Shown piece after piece: positions 17,776-26,388 of a stretch of DNA of 64,000 bases. How positions within the stretch are numbered: the stretch's first letter is position 1; the number at the start of each line of letters is the position of its first letter. The position numbers were made by a program, and so were the translations under genes. The notes under the pieces were generated by a model that did not search any database, was not told the DNA's origin, and saw only the letters and a program-made list of their open reading frames with translations. Source of the DNA: a virus. Where the stretch lies: IMG/VR virus record IMGVR_UViG_3300025467_000007, positions 96,127 to 160,126 of that record, one strand, 5' to 3'.

Positions 17776-18602
17776 AATATAGACTTGATAGATGAGTGGA
17801 TTAACTCTCTTTGTTCTGTATTTATAGATGCATTCCTGTATATGTCTATGAGCTGCGTGCTTATCTTCTTATACCAATCATCATCACGTTTATGATGGTC
17901 GACAAATAAACATGCAGCTGGTATATATTTGTCGATCTGATTACTATTTTTATAATGATAGAGAAGATACCAAAGGTTCCATGTATTAGTCGGGTTATCT
18001 CGATACTCGTCTTCCATCATCTTAACGTATAGTTCAGGTCTTTCTTTCTTTTGAAAGTCTTGATCATGTACTAAGAATATCTCATCAGCATATAGTTCAT
18101 TCTCATTACGATCTTTATGTATCCAACTTAGGTGTTCATAGATGGGTTGGTTCCATGTGTAATCAGCTCTAAGGTGGATCTTGTTAGTAGCTATAAAGTT
18201 TGGTGGTCCGACACGAACAGTCTTAGAGTAGATGTCTAGTCTATCACACGCTATGTTTGTTATAGTAGGTACAGCAGCTATGATGATATCCATCTGTTCA
18301 CGTGTATTGATAGAGAAGTACTCATCAAGGTCTGGAGATAAACACCAAGTAACCTCTTCAGGCACCATAGCAAGGTTATGTCTACGAGCAACATCAAACC
18401 TCCATGGAGTAAACGTCTTTTGTTCGATGATTAAGTTTGGATCTTTCTTAGCATACTCTTGTAGTAGTTCCCATGAACCATCAGTAGAACCAGTATCTAA
18501 CAGGACTCTATAATCATAAGGCTGAGTATAGTACATCCATTTTTCAATGAACTTCTTTTCGTTCTTAAGTATAGTATATGCGGCTGTCTTAAACTTTTTC
18601 AT
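17772..18602 (-). CDS. Glycosyltransferase (GT2-like, GT-A fold)
   Basis: About 276 aa from ATG 18602 (an in-frame start at 18629 would add nine residues within the preceding gene). The N-terminus K-K-F-K-T-A-A-Y-T-I-L-K-N-E-K-K-F-I-E is followed by D-T-G-S-T-D-G-S and a hydrophilic W-C-L-S-P-D-L-D-E-Y-F motif (the D-x-D-type metal site). This is the arrangement of small phage and bacterial GT2-like enzymes. Further on are H-L-S-W-I-H-K-D and a C-terminal helical part. It probably adds one sugar in the cassette 22811-16590. It overlaps the YkgJ-type gene by 14 bases and the sulfotransferase by ATGA. A TATAAATA at 17826-17819 near its 3' end may be a weak late promoter for the sulfotransferase pair. 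Confidence 0.85.
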   Translation of the reverse strand: MKKFKTAAYTILKNEKKFIEKWMYYTQPYDYRVLLDTGSTDGSWELLQEYAKKDPNLIIEQKTFTPWRFDVARRHNLAMVPEEVTWCLSPDLDEYFSINTREQMDIIIAAVPTITNIACDRLDIYSKTVRVGPPNFIATNKIHLRADYTWNQPIYEHLSWIHKDRNENELYADEIFLVHDQDFQKKERPELYVKMMEDEYRDNPTNTWNLWYLLYHYKNSNQIDKYIPAACLFVDHHKRDDDWYKKISTQLIDIYRNASINTEQRELIHSSIKSIL

Positions 18603-18966
18603 TACCAAATTTTTCTCTTGCATGATCAATTAATGAAGGATGATGACCCTTACGACAATCAAACTGTCGACATGATATTGGTCTATAACTATATATAGAA
18701 CATTTCCCATCTATAAACATACCACAACCGCCCTCTTTCTTACGATACAGTGTGACTATAGGCCCGACTTGTGAGTTGTCAGCTCTATGCTGGTCAGTGG
18801 GGTTAATGAAGCTTAAAGGGTATAATCCAGAAGCTATCTCTTCAGGTGTTAAGTATGGTGTTAACTTCTCACAACACAGTGAGCATGTACCACATGGCAC
18901 ATCTTCTATAGGCTCATCAGAACCTACTGAAGTTAAGTTGATGTTTATGATCTTATAACTATGCAT
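18589..18966 (-). CDS. YkgJ-type cysteine-cluster (metal-chelating) protein
   Basis: 125 aa. The pattern C-G-T-C-S-L-C-C near the middle, then G-G-C-G-M-F, G-K-C-S-I-Y-S-Y-R-P-I-S-C-R-Q-F-D-C, is the signature of the zinc/iron-chelating YkgJ family. In other bacteria members occur beside methyltransferases and oxygenases and are thought to carry an Fe-S or zinc site, but their reaction is unknown. Here the gene overlaps a 2OG-Fe(II) oxygenase gene by 8 bases and a glycosyltransferase by 14 bases. A joint role in modifying a sugar or fibre protein is inferred from that context only. Confidence 0.82.
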   Translation of the reverse strand: MHSYKIININLTSVGSDEPIEDVPCGTCSLCCEKLTPYLTPEEIASGLYPLSFINPTDQHRADNSQVGPIVTLYRKKEGGCGMFIDGKCSIYSYRPISCRQFDCRKGHHPSLIDHAREKFGNEKV

Positions 18967-19579
18967 CTTGTTTTATAAAGAATACTTGTGTTAATCGGCC
19001 ATCTTGTAAGGTGTCTCCAAAATAATCATTCGACTTATGATACGTATTACCTGGATAAAGTACTAACCTATTGAAAACGTTTCCTATAACATCTATAGGT
19101 TCAAATAGATCTTGATATAGCTGCGTATTTTCTACCCTATTAATGGTCTTAAGCGTGTTATAACCTTCACCAGTTGACATATATGACTGCCATCTTTGTT
19201 CGTCTTTACACCTATAAAGTGATGTTCCTGAAGATACAGGCGCATCTGGATTAAGATACAGTATAGCGGCAAGATCCGTATCGTTGTCTTGATGAACCCA
19301 ACTATCACCATCATCTTTTGTAGTTAGTTGAAAATACGATCGAATCGATACGTTAGTTAAGCCAAAGTGTTTATTAGCAAGACTAGCTATGTTTGTTAAT
19401 ACAGTGTTAGCATATATCTGGTCCAGATCCATCACGTGTTTCGTTCTTTTTCCTGGCCAATCAGTGTGTTTACCATACATCTCTGTAAATTCTTTAGAAT
19501 CATAAAATTGTTGGTTGATCGCCCATGTCCTAACTTGATTAGGAAACATTATGAAGTTATCAATGATCATCACACTCAT
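18959..19579 (-). CDS. 2OG-Fe(II) oxygenase-like protein (DUF6445-like)
   Basis: 206 aa. It has a double-stranded beta-helix core with the iron facial triad visible: H96-Q-D98, distal H181 in the segment G-N-T-Y-H-K-S-N, and R195 for 2-oxoglutarate. Supporting segments are A-A-I-L-Y-L-N-P, G-T-S-L-Y-R and N-R-L-V-L-Y-P-G. This pattern fits a hydroxylase family common near phage and bacterial surface-modification genes. The substrate is unknown; a sugar, a glycan or a residue of a fibre protein are all possible. It overlaps the SGNH hydrolase and YkgJ-type genes, so it belongs to the same operon. Confidence 0.78.
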   Translation of the reverse strand: MSVMIIDNFIMFPNQVRTWAINQQFYDSKEFTEMYGKHTDWPGKRTKHVMDLDQIYANTVLTNIASLANKHFGLTNVSIRSYFQLTTKDDGDSWVHQDNDTDLAAILYLNPDAPVSSGTSLYRCKDEQRWQSYMSTGEGYNTLKTINRVENTQLYQDLFEPIDVIGNVFNRLVLYPGNTYHKSNDYFGDTLQDGRLTQVFFIKQDA

Positions 19580-20268
19580 CTTAGTTCCTTTATTAATAAG
19601 TCTGCTACTTTAATATGCTCTTCCTTTGTCCAATATTCTTTATCAGTATCTTTTCCAGCGATACCTCTAGAAGCGTTTAGTAAGTTTGTACCTCTTAGTA
19701 TATAGTTTGGTACATCTGTAAAAACATCATCATCACACTGATCACACCATACATCAAATGCTAACCATCTACATTCAGATTTATCTAGTATATTTTGGCA
19801 AGAAGTAAACATGACCTTAAACATCTCTTTATACCATGCTTCTGAATTAAACGGTCCATATGCACCCCACATAAATTGTTTTGCATATGGACATGTGGTT
19901 GAGTCCATAAGATGGTATGACATGCGCTTAGTCTTTATACCATCATCTTCATTCATGTCAGTTATCCTATAATGGATATCAGGATGACTTGGTATACTAT
20001 CATAATCATCAGCTAACCCAAATTCAAACCTTGTAGGAGCTGTCCATCCTATCAACACGATATCGTCTTTTGTTAGGTTTAAAGACTGTAGTTTTCTAGC
20101 TATACGCCAGTTACTAGATGCTGGCAAAGAGAAGTCTGTAAGCGGTTGACCTAACTTATCAGCAAGCACTGATGGCCATATCAATCGTTTTTGTTCCTCA
20201 TCGTTTATACTTGCATCTATATAGAAGTTCCAGCCCCATGTATAGCTATCACCAAAAGTATATATCAT
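19576..20268 (-). CDS. SGNH/GDSL-type hydrolase-like protein
   Basis: 230 aa. The N-terminus is T-F-G-D-S-Y-T-W-G with the nucleophilic Ser8, like other SGNH esterases. A S-L-P-A-S-S-N segment and I-V-L-I-G-W-T follow at the places of blocks II and III, and W-T-K-E-E-H-I-K-V-A-D-L with a near-terminal His218 stands for block V. There is no signal peptide. It could add or remove acyl groups on glycans, consistent with its glycosyltransferase, methyltransferase and sulfotransferase neighbours. It overlaps the next and previous genes by 4 bases each. Confidence 0.8.
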   Translation of the reverse strand: MIYTFGDSYTWGWNFYIDASINDEEQKRLIWPSVLADKLGQPLTDFSLPASSNWRIARKLQSLNLTKDDIVLIGWTAPTRFEFGLADDYDSIPSHPDIHYRITDMNEDDGIKTKRMSYHLMDSTTCPYAKQFMWGAYGPFNSEAWYKEMFKVMFTSCQNILDKSECRWLAFDVWCDQCDDDVFTDVPNYILRGTNLLNASRGIAGKDTDKEYWTKEEHIKVADLLIKELR

Positions 20269-21563
20269 AGCATGTCTTTTAATTCTTTTAGAGGAGCGTT
20301 CCAGTTATCATACTCACGCTGTCTAAGTACGGTTAAGTTATCACCATACCATTTTGTGTGGTAGCCTAATTTTGCCCACGTATAATAAGTTAGTATAGGT
20401 ATGATGACTATAGATTCTTTACCTATAGCTCCAGCCGCATGGATCAAAGATGTGCAACTCGATACGATGATATCCATCTGATTGATATAATCTAATGTAT
20501 CGTCCCATGTCTTGATCTTGTCTTTCAATGGTATGACTCGTGGATGAGTAAAGTCCTCGTCTATATGAAAGGAGTATATCTCATAGTCTTCAGGTATAGA
20601 GTCGATCAGCTGTTCGAATGGTATGGTTCTATGTAAGTCTTGATCATACTTAGGATTTCCCATACACTTGATACCAATTCGTTTCTTGCGGTTATTTGGA
20701 AGTAGAGGTGCTTTGTTTAATGGAGTTAAGTATGGACCATACCATAGATCGTCTTCTTCTAGGTCTAAGTATGTGGGCGATGGCATAGAGTATGTCCATA
20801 GCCAATCATGCGGTATAGCATTGATGTTAGAAACAGTCTTGAAACCGTTCCTCTCAAATATAGCAGCGATATCTTTTCTATCAGTATACCATATAGGATT
20901 CATACCAACATCTTTAAAGTGTTTCATGAACCGTACTGATATGATCTCGTCACCTATACCGCCTTCTGCACAGAGGATTATAGTCTTTCCTGGCTGTGGA
21001 GTACCTTCCCATAGTTGACTCTTAGGAAATTTAAACTCGTGCCAGATATTCAACTTACGACCATCGAGTAACACATGACGAAGGCCTTCTTTAAACTTAC
21101 CGTTCCTTAAGTCGTATGTTCCTAGGTTAAAGTTGACTCTAAAGTTAATATCTTGTGTATGTGGTTCTGTAAGTATCTTGCGAAGGATCTTTTCTCCTTC
21201 ATCCTTCTTATCAAGCAAAAAGAAACACATGGCTTTGTCCATCTGGTTTGGATGGTCGTTGGGTTGTTCTTTCTCGTTAATACCCACATACGTTAATGCT
21301 TCTATGGGTTTATTTAAGTTGAGGTATGCTCTGATGATGTTGACTCGTGCATCAAACTTAGCGTGTGGAGTTTGTACTAATGCATAGATCCTTTCAGCAA
21401 GCTCTAACGTATCATTGAACTCTCGAATATCTGCATAAAGCTTCCCGATCTGATCGATCTCTTCTATCCGTTGAGCATAAGGCTTTAGTAGATCGAGGAC
21501 GATCTTAGCTTTGTCAAACTGTTTGAGATGTATAAAAAACTCAGCTGTTGCTAGGGGATTCAT
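20265..21563 (-). CDS. TPR-glycosyltransferase fusion (GT9/OGT-like)
   Basis: 432 aa. Residues 1-160 form helix pairs in the tetratricopeptide style (F-D-K-A-K-I-V-L-D-L-L, A-E-R-I-Y-A-L-V). Residues about 195-430 form a glycosyltransferase-B domain of the heptosyltransferase/OGT kind: T-I-I-L-C-A-E-G-G-I-G-D-E-I-I-S-V-R-F as donor-site loop, H-R-T-I-P-F-E-Q-L, and M-D-I-I-V-S-S-C-T-S-L-I-H-A-A-G-A-I-G near the end. TPR-linked enzymes of this type often glycosylate Ser/Thr of proteins, which would fit a phage fibre as acceptor, but this is not established. It overlaps FkbM by 23 bases. Confidence 0.85.
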   Translation of the reverse strand: MNPLATAEFFIHLKQFDKAKIVLDLLKPYAQRIEEIDQIGKLYADIREFNDTLELAERIYALVQTPHAKFDARVNIIRAYLNLNKPIEALTYVGINEKEQPNDHPNQMDKAMCFFLLDKKDEGEKILRKILTEPHTQDINFRVNFNLGTYDLRNGKFKEGLRHVLLDGRKLNIWHEFKFPKSQLWEGTPQPGKTIILCAEGGIGDEIISVRFMKHFKDVGMNPIWYTDRKDIAAIFERNGFKTVSNINAIPHDWLWTYSMPSPTYLDLEEDDLWYGPYLTPLNKAPLLPNNRKKRIGIKCMGNPKYDQDLHRTIPFEQLIDSIPEDYEIYSFHIDEDFTHPRVIPLKDKIKTWDDTLDYINQMDIIVSSCTSLIHAAGAIGKESIVIIPILTYYTWAKLGYHTKWYGDNLTVLRQREYDNWNAPLKELKDML

Positions 21564-22251
21564 TAGGTATCACGAAGTAGTTCACGAATATGTCACGCTT
21601 AATCTCTTGATGCACACTATGTATCTTGTAGTTATTATCTATAAGCCATTGATCAAAGTCTTCATAGTTTTGTTTGGATACTTCTATGAACATCTTTGGT
21701 CTACACCTATCGATAGTTTCTTTTAGACCAGCAAGAGCTACCATCTCCATGCGCTCTACGTCCATCTTAATAAAATTAACATCGATGTCTTTAAACAATG
21801 AATCACCTGTTACTACACGGACAGGTTCAAGAGCTAAATCATTCTCGCTGTCATATAGAGTAGGACTGATGGTCGCTGCACCTAAGTTGTCTTTACCATA
21901 TATTAAATGTGGGTAACCAACGCACTCTCTATCTCCCAGTGCTAGTCCAATAAAATCTAAGTTGACGTTATGACAATAGTTCAGAGCTACGTTAGCAAGC
22001 AACAACCTATAGGAGCGTGGGACTGGTTCAACGACATAAATGGTCTTAGCGTCTGTGAACTTACTGAAGTAAACAGTATGATTACCGATGTTAGCACCAA
22101 TGTCTATCAATACTGTATCAGCATCGATGTGCTGCTTCATGAACTCTAGTTCCTGTATCTCAAAGAACCTATTATTGACTAGATGAGATTGTATGATATC
22201 TTTTGGATTATCTAGTATCCATCTCATGTCTTTTTTGATTTCATAACTCAT
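21541..22251 (-). CDS. FkbM-family methyltransferase
   Basis: 236 aa. SAM-dependent O-methyltransferase. Motif I D-I-G-A-N-I-G-N-H-T near residue 50, then I-Y-V-V-E-P-V-P-R-S-Y, the V-T-G-D-S-L-F loop, and F-I-K-M-D-V-E-R-M-E-M-V-A-L-A-G, which is the FkbM hallmark (D-V-E-G-x-E). FkbM enzymes usually methylate sugars or polyketides. It sits in the early cassette driven from 22828-22856. Confidence 0.9.
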   Translation of the reverse strand: MSYEIKKDMRWILDNPKDIIQSHLVNNRFFEIQELEFMKQHIDADTVLIDIGANIGNHTVYFSKFTDAKTIYVVEPVPRSYRLLLANVALNYCHNVNLDFIGLALGDRECVGYPHLIYGKDNLGAATISPTLYDSENDLALEPVRVVTGDSLFKDIDVNFIKMDVERMEMVALAGLKETIDRCRPKMFIEVSKQNYEDFDQWLIDNNYKIHSVHQEIKRDIFVNYFVIPNESPSNS

Positions 22252-22811
22252 CGTGTACTCACCTTTTCTTTATTAACGTACCACTTGATATGGTACTCAA
22301 CGACTACATTATTAAACGTCCTTGCTGTATAGTCACACTGTTCTTCAGTCATCTCTTTAAATCTTGGTAACCAATACTCGTCTAACACTGGTTGATAATC
22401 TAATACATACATGTCTACATTATATATGAACCCTATTGGTGTCTCAGTTCCACCCGCATCCATGTCTTTTTGGTTTCGTGTCTTAGAGAACATATCAAGG
22501 GTATGTGGATAGATAGGACGCCTGTGTGTGGGGTCTATGAGGAAAGTATCATGGTTGGGGTGTGGGACATGGACATCGATGATCGTGCCGTGCTTACATA
22601 CTCGGTATAGCTCTTGTACGCAGTTGAAGAACCCTTGACCAAGGTGTTCTAGGATATGATGTGCTATGACTCCATCAATAGAGTCATCATCAAATGGGAG
22701 TCTTTCATTCTCGATATCGACAACAAAGTCTGGATTAGATCCAGCATCGATGTCTATATTCAAGTAACCAGGATATCGTTTAGTACCAGAACCAAGATTT
22801 ATCTTCATCAT
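22248..22811 (-). CDS. Class I SAM-dependent methyltransferase
   Basis: 187 aa. First gene of the cassette. Motif I is K-I-N-L-G-S-G-T-K-R-Y-P-G-Y-L-N-I-D; then D-S-I-D-G-V-I-A-H-H-I-L-E-H-L, the motif II/III region typical of small UbiE/Methyltransf_11-type enzymes in polysaccharide loci. It starts at ATG-ATG with AAAGGTGA just upstream. It overlaps fkbM by 4 bases. The acceptor is probably a sugar. Confidence 0.88.
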   Translation of the reverse strand: MMKINLGSGTKRYPGYLNIDIDAGSNPDFVVDIENERLPFDDDSIDGVIAHHILEHLGQGFFNCVQELYRVCKHGTIIDVHVPHPNHDTFLIDPTHRRPIYPHTLDMFSKTRNQKDMDAGGTETPIGFIYNVDMYVLDYQPVLDEYWLPRFKEMTEEQCDYTARTFNNVVVEYHIKWYVNKEKVSTR

Positions 22812-22827
22812 TCACCTTTTATTTCAT

Positions 22828-22856
22828 ATTATATACCATATTATATATAATGTAAA
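22828..22856 (-). promoter_or_regulatory. Sigma70-like promoter of the large modification cassette
   Basis: Minus strand: TTTACA (22856-22851), 17 bases, TATAAT (22833-22828). The stretch ATAATTTTACATTA at and after the stop of the RCC1 gene is repeated at the other cassette (31834-31851). It would drive the nine genes from 22811 to 16590. Confidence 0.75.
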
Positions 22857-22861
22857 ATTAT

Positions 22862-24046
22862 TTATGTGATGCTTGTTAACGCGGCCATATGACTATAAAA
22901 TTTTCCAGATCCCACCGACTTCCAGTTAGTACCACCCGCGACAGTCTGGACTGGGCTGGATCTATGAGTTGTAGTATTATCACCTAGTGTACCATTACTG
23001 TTGTTACCCCAGGTCCATAATGTGCCATCTGTCTTGATGGCTGCTGAGTAATAAGCACCACATGCTACTAGTTTCCAGTTAGTACCACCAGCAACAGTCT
23101 GGATTGGACTGGATCTATGGACTAAAGTATTGTCACCTAGTGTACCATAGCCATAATAATTACCTCCCCAGAGCCATAATGTGCCATCTGTCTTGATGGC
23201 TGCTGTATGATAGGATCCACATGCTACTAGGTTCCAGTTAGTGCCACCTGCGACGGTCTGGATAGGACTAGATCTATGGACTTTAGTATTGTCACCTAGT
23301 TGACCAGCGTTATTATCACCCCAAAGCCATAAAGTACCATCAGTCTTAACAGCCGCTGTATAAGTTGATCCACACGCAACCTGTTTCCAATTAGTGCCAC
23401 CAGCTACGGTTTGGATAGGACTAGATACAAGGGTTGTAGTATTGTTACCTAGTTGACCATAGCTACCAAGCCCCCATGTCCATAGCGTACCGTCTGTCTT
23501 AATGGCTGTTGTAAAATTGCTTCCAGCTGCGACTTGTTTCCAGATAGCTCCACCGGCTACTGTTTGAACCGGACTAGATTTACGAACACTCGTATTGTCA
23601 CCCAGTTGACCAAAGGGGTTCTGTCCCCAAGTCCATAGTGTGCCATCAGTCTTGATGGCTGCTGTATATAAAGATCCACAAGCCACTTGTTTCCAGTTAG
23701 TGCCACCAGAAACAGTCTGGACAGGACTGGATCTATGGGTTATGGTATTGTCACCTAGTCCACCATAGCTGTTTTGTCCCCAAAGCCATAGTGTACCGTC
23801 TGTCTTGATGGATGATGTATGATATTGTCCACCTGCTACTAGTTTCCAAATAGTACTACCAGCAATAGTTTGGACTGGACTAGATCTAGGAGTTGTAGTA
23901 TTGTCACCTAAAGTTCCAATGTTGAAGTTATATCCCCAAAGCCATAAACCCGCATCAGAGAACAAGTTGATGTTGACAAAGGCATCAGCGAAGTCTGCTG
24001 GATATCCGCCGTTATTAAACTTAAAGTTAGTTGGGTTCTTTGCCAT
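22862..24046 (-). CDS. RCC1-repeat beta-propeller, copy 3
   Basis: 394 aa made almost entirely of seven blades of about 50 residues. Each blade reads roughly L-W-x-W-G-x-N-x-x-G-x-L-G-D-N-T, S-S-P-(V/I)-Q-T, W-K-x-V-A-x-G, A-I-K-T-D-G-T. Seven such blades close an RCC1-type propeller. A short N-terminal leader precedes blade 1. Variation is confined to the loop between L-G-D and S-S-P and to the residues after the second Trp. In phages such propellers are found in tail fibres or adhesins, so a receptor-binding role is the best guess. It overlaps the small gene upstream by 20 bases. Confidence 0.85.
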   Translation of the reverse strand: MAKNPTNFKFNNGGYPADFADAFVNINLFSDAGLWLWGYNFNIGTLGDNTTTPRSSPVQTIAGSTIWKLVAGGQYHTSSIKTDGTLWLWGQNSYGGLGDNTITHRSSPVQTVSGGTNWKQVACGSLYTAAIKTDGTLWTWGQNPFGQLGDNTSVRKSSPVQTVAGGAIWKQVAAGSNFTTAIKTDGTLWTWGLGSYGQLGNNTTTLVSSPIQTVAGGTNWKQVACGSTYTAAVKTDGTLWLWGDNNAGQLGDNTKVHRSSPIQTVAGGTNWNLVACGSYHTAAIKTDGTLWLWGGNYYGYGTLGDNTLVHRSSPIQTVAGGTNWKLVACGAYYSAAIKTDGTLWTWGNNSNGTLGDNTTTHRSSPVQTVAGGTNWKSVGSGKFYSHMAALTSIT

Positions 24047-24539
24047 CTTTTTCTCTTAACCTAAATGTTTGTATTAGTCCTGAGTCAAACGAATGAAACA
24101 GCCATGGTCTAAACATCACGCCTTGTCCTGGTTTTAATAAGTAGTTTATCGTTAAGTCCCATGCAAATAAATCTCTGTAAGGTAACTCATGCCCTTCTAA
24201 TGCGTTCTTTGGACCTTTCAAGCTCTCGTATACGTTGAAGGTACTGTTATCAAGAGCTACAGCAAACACCCATTCATTTAGTGTATCAAAGCCCTCAAAG
24301 TGTATGAATAAGCTAGGATACCTAAACCTACCCGAGTATTCCTCTAACACTTCTACCTCTGCACCTAGTATAGCACTAAACTGTTCGTTGGCATCAGGCG
24401 CTATCAGGTAAAATTCTGGTATCTCCTTACCAAACTCTGACTCTTTGTACTGGAGATCTCGCACACAGTTATGCATCTGTGTCGCTTGGTCCTGATTAAA
24501 GAACCCGTCTATAGTAACGATCTTGACCAGAGGATGCAT
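24027..24539 (-). CDS. DSBH-type (cupin/oxygenase-like) small protein between propellers
   Basis: 170 aa. Strands with F-I-H80-F-E82 and later W-L-F-H149-S-F and F-R160-L-R are spaced like the metal and co-substrate residues of a double-stranded beta-helix, and K-P-G-Q-G-V-M-F-R-P is a typical turn. The H-x-E (not H-x-D) makes an oxygenase possible but uncertain. The gene lies between two RCC1 propellers, overlapping one by 20 bases and the other by TAATG. It may modify or chaperone the propeller. Confidence 0.55.
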   Translation of the reverse strand: MHPLVKIVTIDGFFNQDQATQMHNCVRDLQYKESEFGKEIPEFYLIAPDANEQFSAILGAEVEVLEEYSGRFRYPSLFIHFEGFDTLNEWVFAVALDNSTFNVYESLKGPKNALEGHELPYRDLFAWDLTINYLLKPGQGVMFRPWLFHSFDSGLIQTFRLREKDGKEPN

Positions 24540-25747
24540 TACATGTCGTCCATCGAGTCATCACGGATGCATGCTGTATGATAGACTCCAGCTGTCACTA
24601 GTATCCAGTTAGTGCCACCTGAAACAGTCTGGATAGGACTGGATCTATGGACTATACTAGAACCATCACCTAGTTGACCTTGGCTGTTATGTCCCCAGGT
24701 CCATAGTGTACCATCTGTCTTGATGGCTGCTGTATGATAGAATCCACTCGCTACTTGTTTCCAGTTAGTACCACTAGCAATAGTCTGGACAGGACTGGAT
24801 TTAGCGGCTGCAGTATTATCACCTAGTTGACCATAGGTGTTATATCCCCAGAGCCATAGTGTACCGTCAGTCTTGATGGATATTGTATAATACCGTCCAC
24901 ATGCCACCTGTTTCCAATTAGTACCACCGGCAACAGTCTGGATAGGACTGGATTTAGCGGCTGCAGTATTATCACCTAGTGCTCCATAGAAGTTATTTCC
25001 CCAGGTCCATAGTGTACCATCGGTCTTGATGCATGCTGTATGATAGGTTCCACCTGCCACCTGTTTCCAGTTAGTACCACCAGCAACAGTCTGGACAGGA
25101 CTGGATTTAGGAACTGTAGTATTATCACCTAGTTGACCATAGGTGTTATATCCCCAGAGCCATAAGGTACCGTCTGTCTTGATGCATGCTGTATGATATT
25201 GTCCACCCGCCACTTGTTTCCAGTTAGTACCACCAGCAACAGTCTGGACAGGACTGGATTTAGCGGCTGCAGTATTATCACCTAGTGCACCAACGCCGTT
25301 ATGTCCCCAGGTCCATAGGGTACCGTCTGTCTTGATGCATGCTGTATGATAGTAACCGCCCGCCACTTGTTTCCAGTTAGTACCACCAGCAATAGTCTGG
25401 ATAGGACTGGATCTATGGACTATACTAGAACCATCACCTAGTTGACCATAGGCGTTCTGTCCCCAGGTCCATAGTGTACCATCGGTCTTGATGCATGCTG
25501 TATGACCGTAGCCACCCGCCACCTGTTTCCAGTTAGTACCACCAGCAACAGTCTGGACAGGACTGGATTTAGCGGCCGCAGTATTATCACCTAGTGCACC
25601 AAGGGAGTTAAATCCCCAGAGCCACAACCCAGCAAACCTGAAAGTATCGACTAGTTCAGGATACCTGTCTATGAGGTATGACTTCTCGACCAATGTTGAC
25701 CCGATGTCAATACCGGCACTATTCTTATAGTTGGTGGTTAATCCCAT
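24539..25747 (-). CDS. RCC1-repeat beta-propeller, copy 2
   Basis: 402 aa with seven RCC1 blades. Four blades carry A-A-A-K before S-S-P, two carry S-S-I-V-H-R, and one T-T-V-P-K, so the variable loop appears in only three forms. The C-terminus T-A-C-I-R-D-D-S-M-D-D-M differs from the other two copies. Most blades share long identical nucleotide stretches, so the gene is a strong substrate for recombination. It is probably a tail adhesin. The stop overlaps the next gene's start and the beginning is 3 bases from the DUF4376 gene. Confidence 0.85.
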   Translation of the reverse strand: MGLTTNYKNSAGIDIGSTLVEKSYLIDRYPELVDTFRFAGLWLWGFNSLGALGDNTAAAKSSPVQTVAGGTNWKQVAGGYGHTACIKTDGTLWTWGQNAYGQLGDGSSIVHRSSPIQTIAGGTNWKQVAGGYYHTACIKTDGTLWTWGHNGVGALGDNTAAAKSSPVQTVAGGTNWKQVAGGQYHTACIKTDGTLWLWGYNTYGQLGDNTTVPKSSPVQTVAGGTNWKQVAGGTYHTACIKTDGTLWTWGNNFYGALGDNTAAAKSSPIQTVAGGTNWKQVACGRYYTISIKTDGTLWLWGYNTYGQLGDNTAAAKSSPVQTIASGTNWKQVASGFYHTAAIKTDGTLWTWGHNSQGQLGDGSSIVHRSSPIQTVSGGTNWILVTAGVYHTACIRDDSMDDM

Positions 25748-25750
25748 GGT

Positions 25751-26374
25751 TTACTCGGTTATGTTGATACCAGCTAAGTCTTCTGAACTAGCACAAGCAT
25801 CGATAGCTTGTAGCTTGGTGTATTCCCAGTCAAAAGATGATTGTACGTGTACTAACACTGTAGACAACACTGTCTGAACATCAGAAGGAGCCAATGTTAC
25901 CCATGTCTCTCTGTCTTGTTTCCAGTTGATGTTATCGGTACTAGCTTGTGCGTTCATTAAGACAAGACGTGTAGCTCTGTCAGTACCGAAACTATAGTCA
26001 GTCCCGTTTAAGTTTACTGTAACACCGCTGTTTTCTTTGGTCCATCGTTCTGCTGCGACTCGGTCTTTTAGCATAGCCTTGGCTGCGTCTAATGGTAGAG
26101 GTTGTACAATGTAACTCATGATAGCTACGGTGTCTGTGAATTCCCAGAATGGACCATGTAACATCTCTATCGTGGGGTTGAACTCGGGATTCTCTGTACC
26201 TTGGACTGGTAGGATCTTGATGTTATCTGATACTGTGATAGGGTCTAAGTTATCATTAGTAGCAGGCAAAGTAGTATCTACCTCACACTCCTCTAAGATA
26301 GTGTTCTCAAACTTAAATCGGCTCCAACGCATCGGGCCTAAGATTACTGTGTTATCGTGAACTATTACAAACAT
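25751..26374 (-). CDS. Tail-fibre-associated protein with DUF4376-like domain
   Basis: 207 aa. The C-terminal half (about residues 95-200) has R-V-A-A-E-R-W-T-x-E-N-S-G-V-T-V-N-L, then T-D-R-A-T-R-L-V-L-M-N-A-Q and V-Q-S-S-F-D-W-E-Y-T-K-L-Q-A-I-D-A. That is the layout of DUF4376 proteins, which are linked to tail-fibre genes in many phages. The N-terminal half is probably a beta domain. Because it separates two RCC1 propellers, it could be their connector or assembly factor. Confidence 0.7.
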   Translation of the reverse strand: MFVIVHDNTVILGPMRWSRFKFENTILEECEVDTTLPATNDNLDPITVSDNIKILPVQGTENPEFNPTIEMLHGPFWEFTDTVAIMSYIVQPLPLDAAKAMLKDRVAAERWTKENSGVTVNLNGTDYSFGTDRATRLVLMNAQASTDNINWKQDRETWVTLAPSDVQTVLSTVLVHVQSSFDWEYTKLQAIDACASSEDLAGINITE

Positions 26375-26388
26375 TTTTATTTTCCTTT

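Noticed and set aside
17819-17826. TATAAATA 43 bases before the sulfotransferase start
   Set aside because: Spacing is right for a late promoter, but it lies inside the glycosyltransferase reading frame and the cassette already has an early promoter. Kept only as a possibility.
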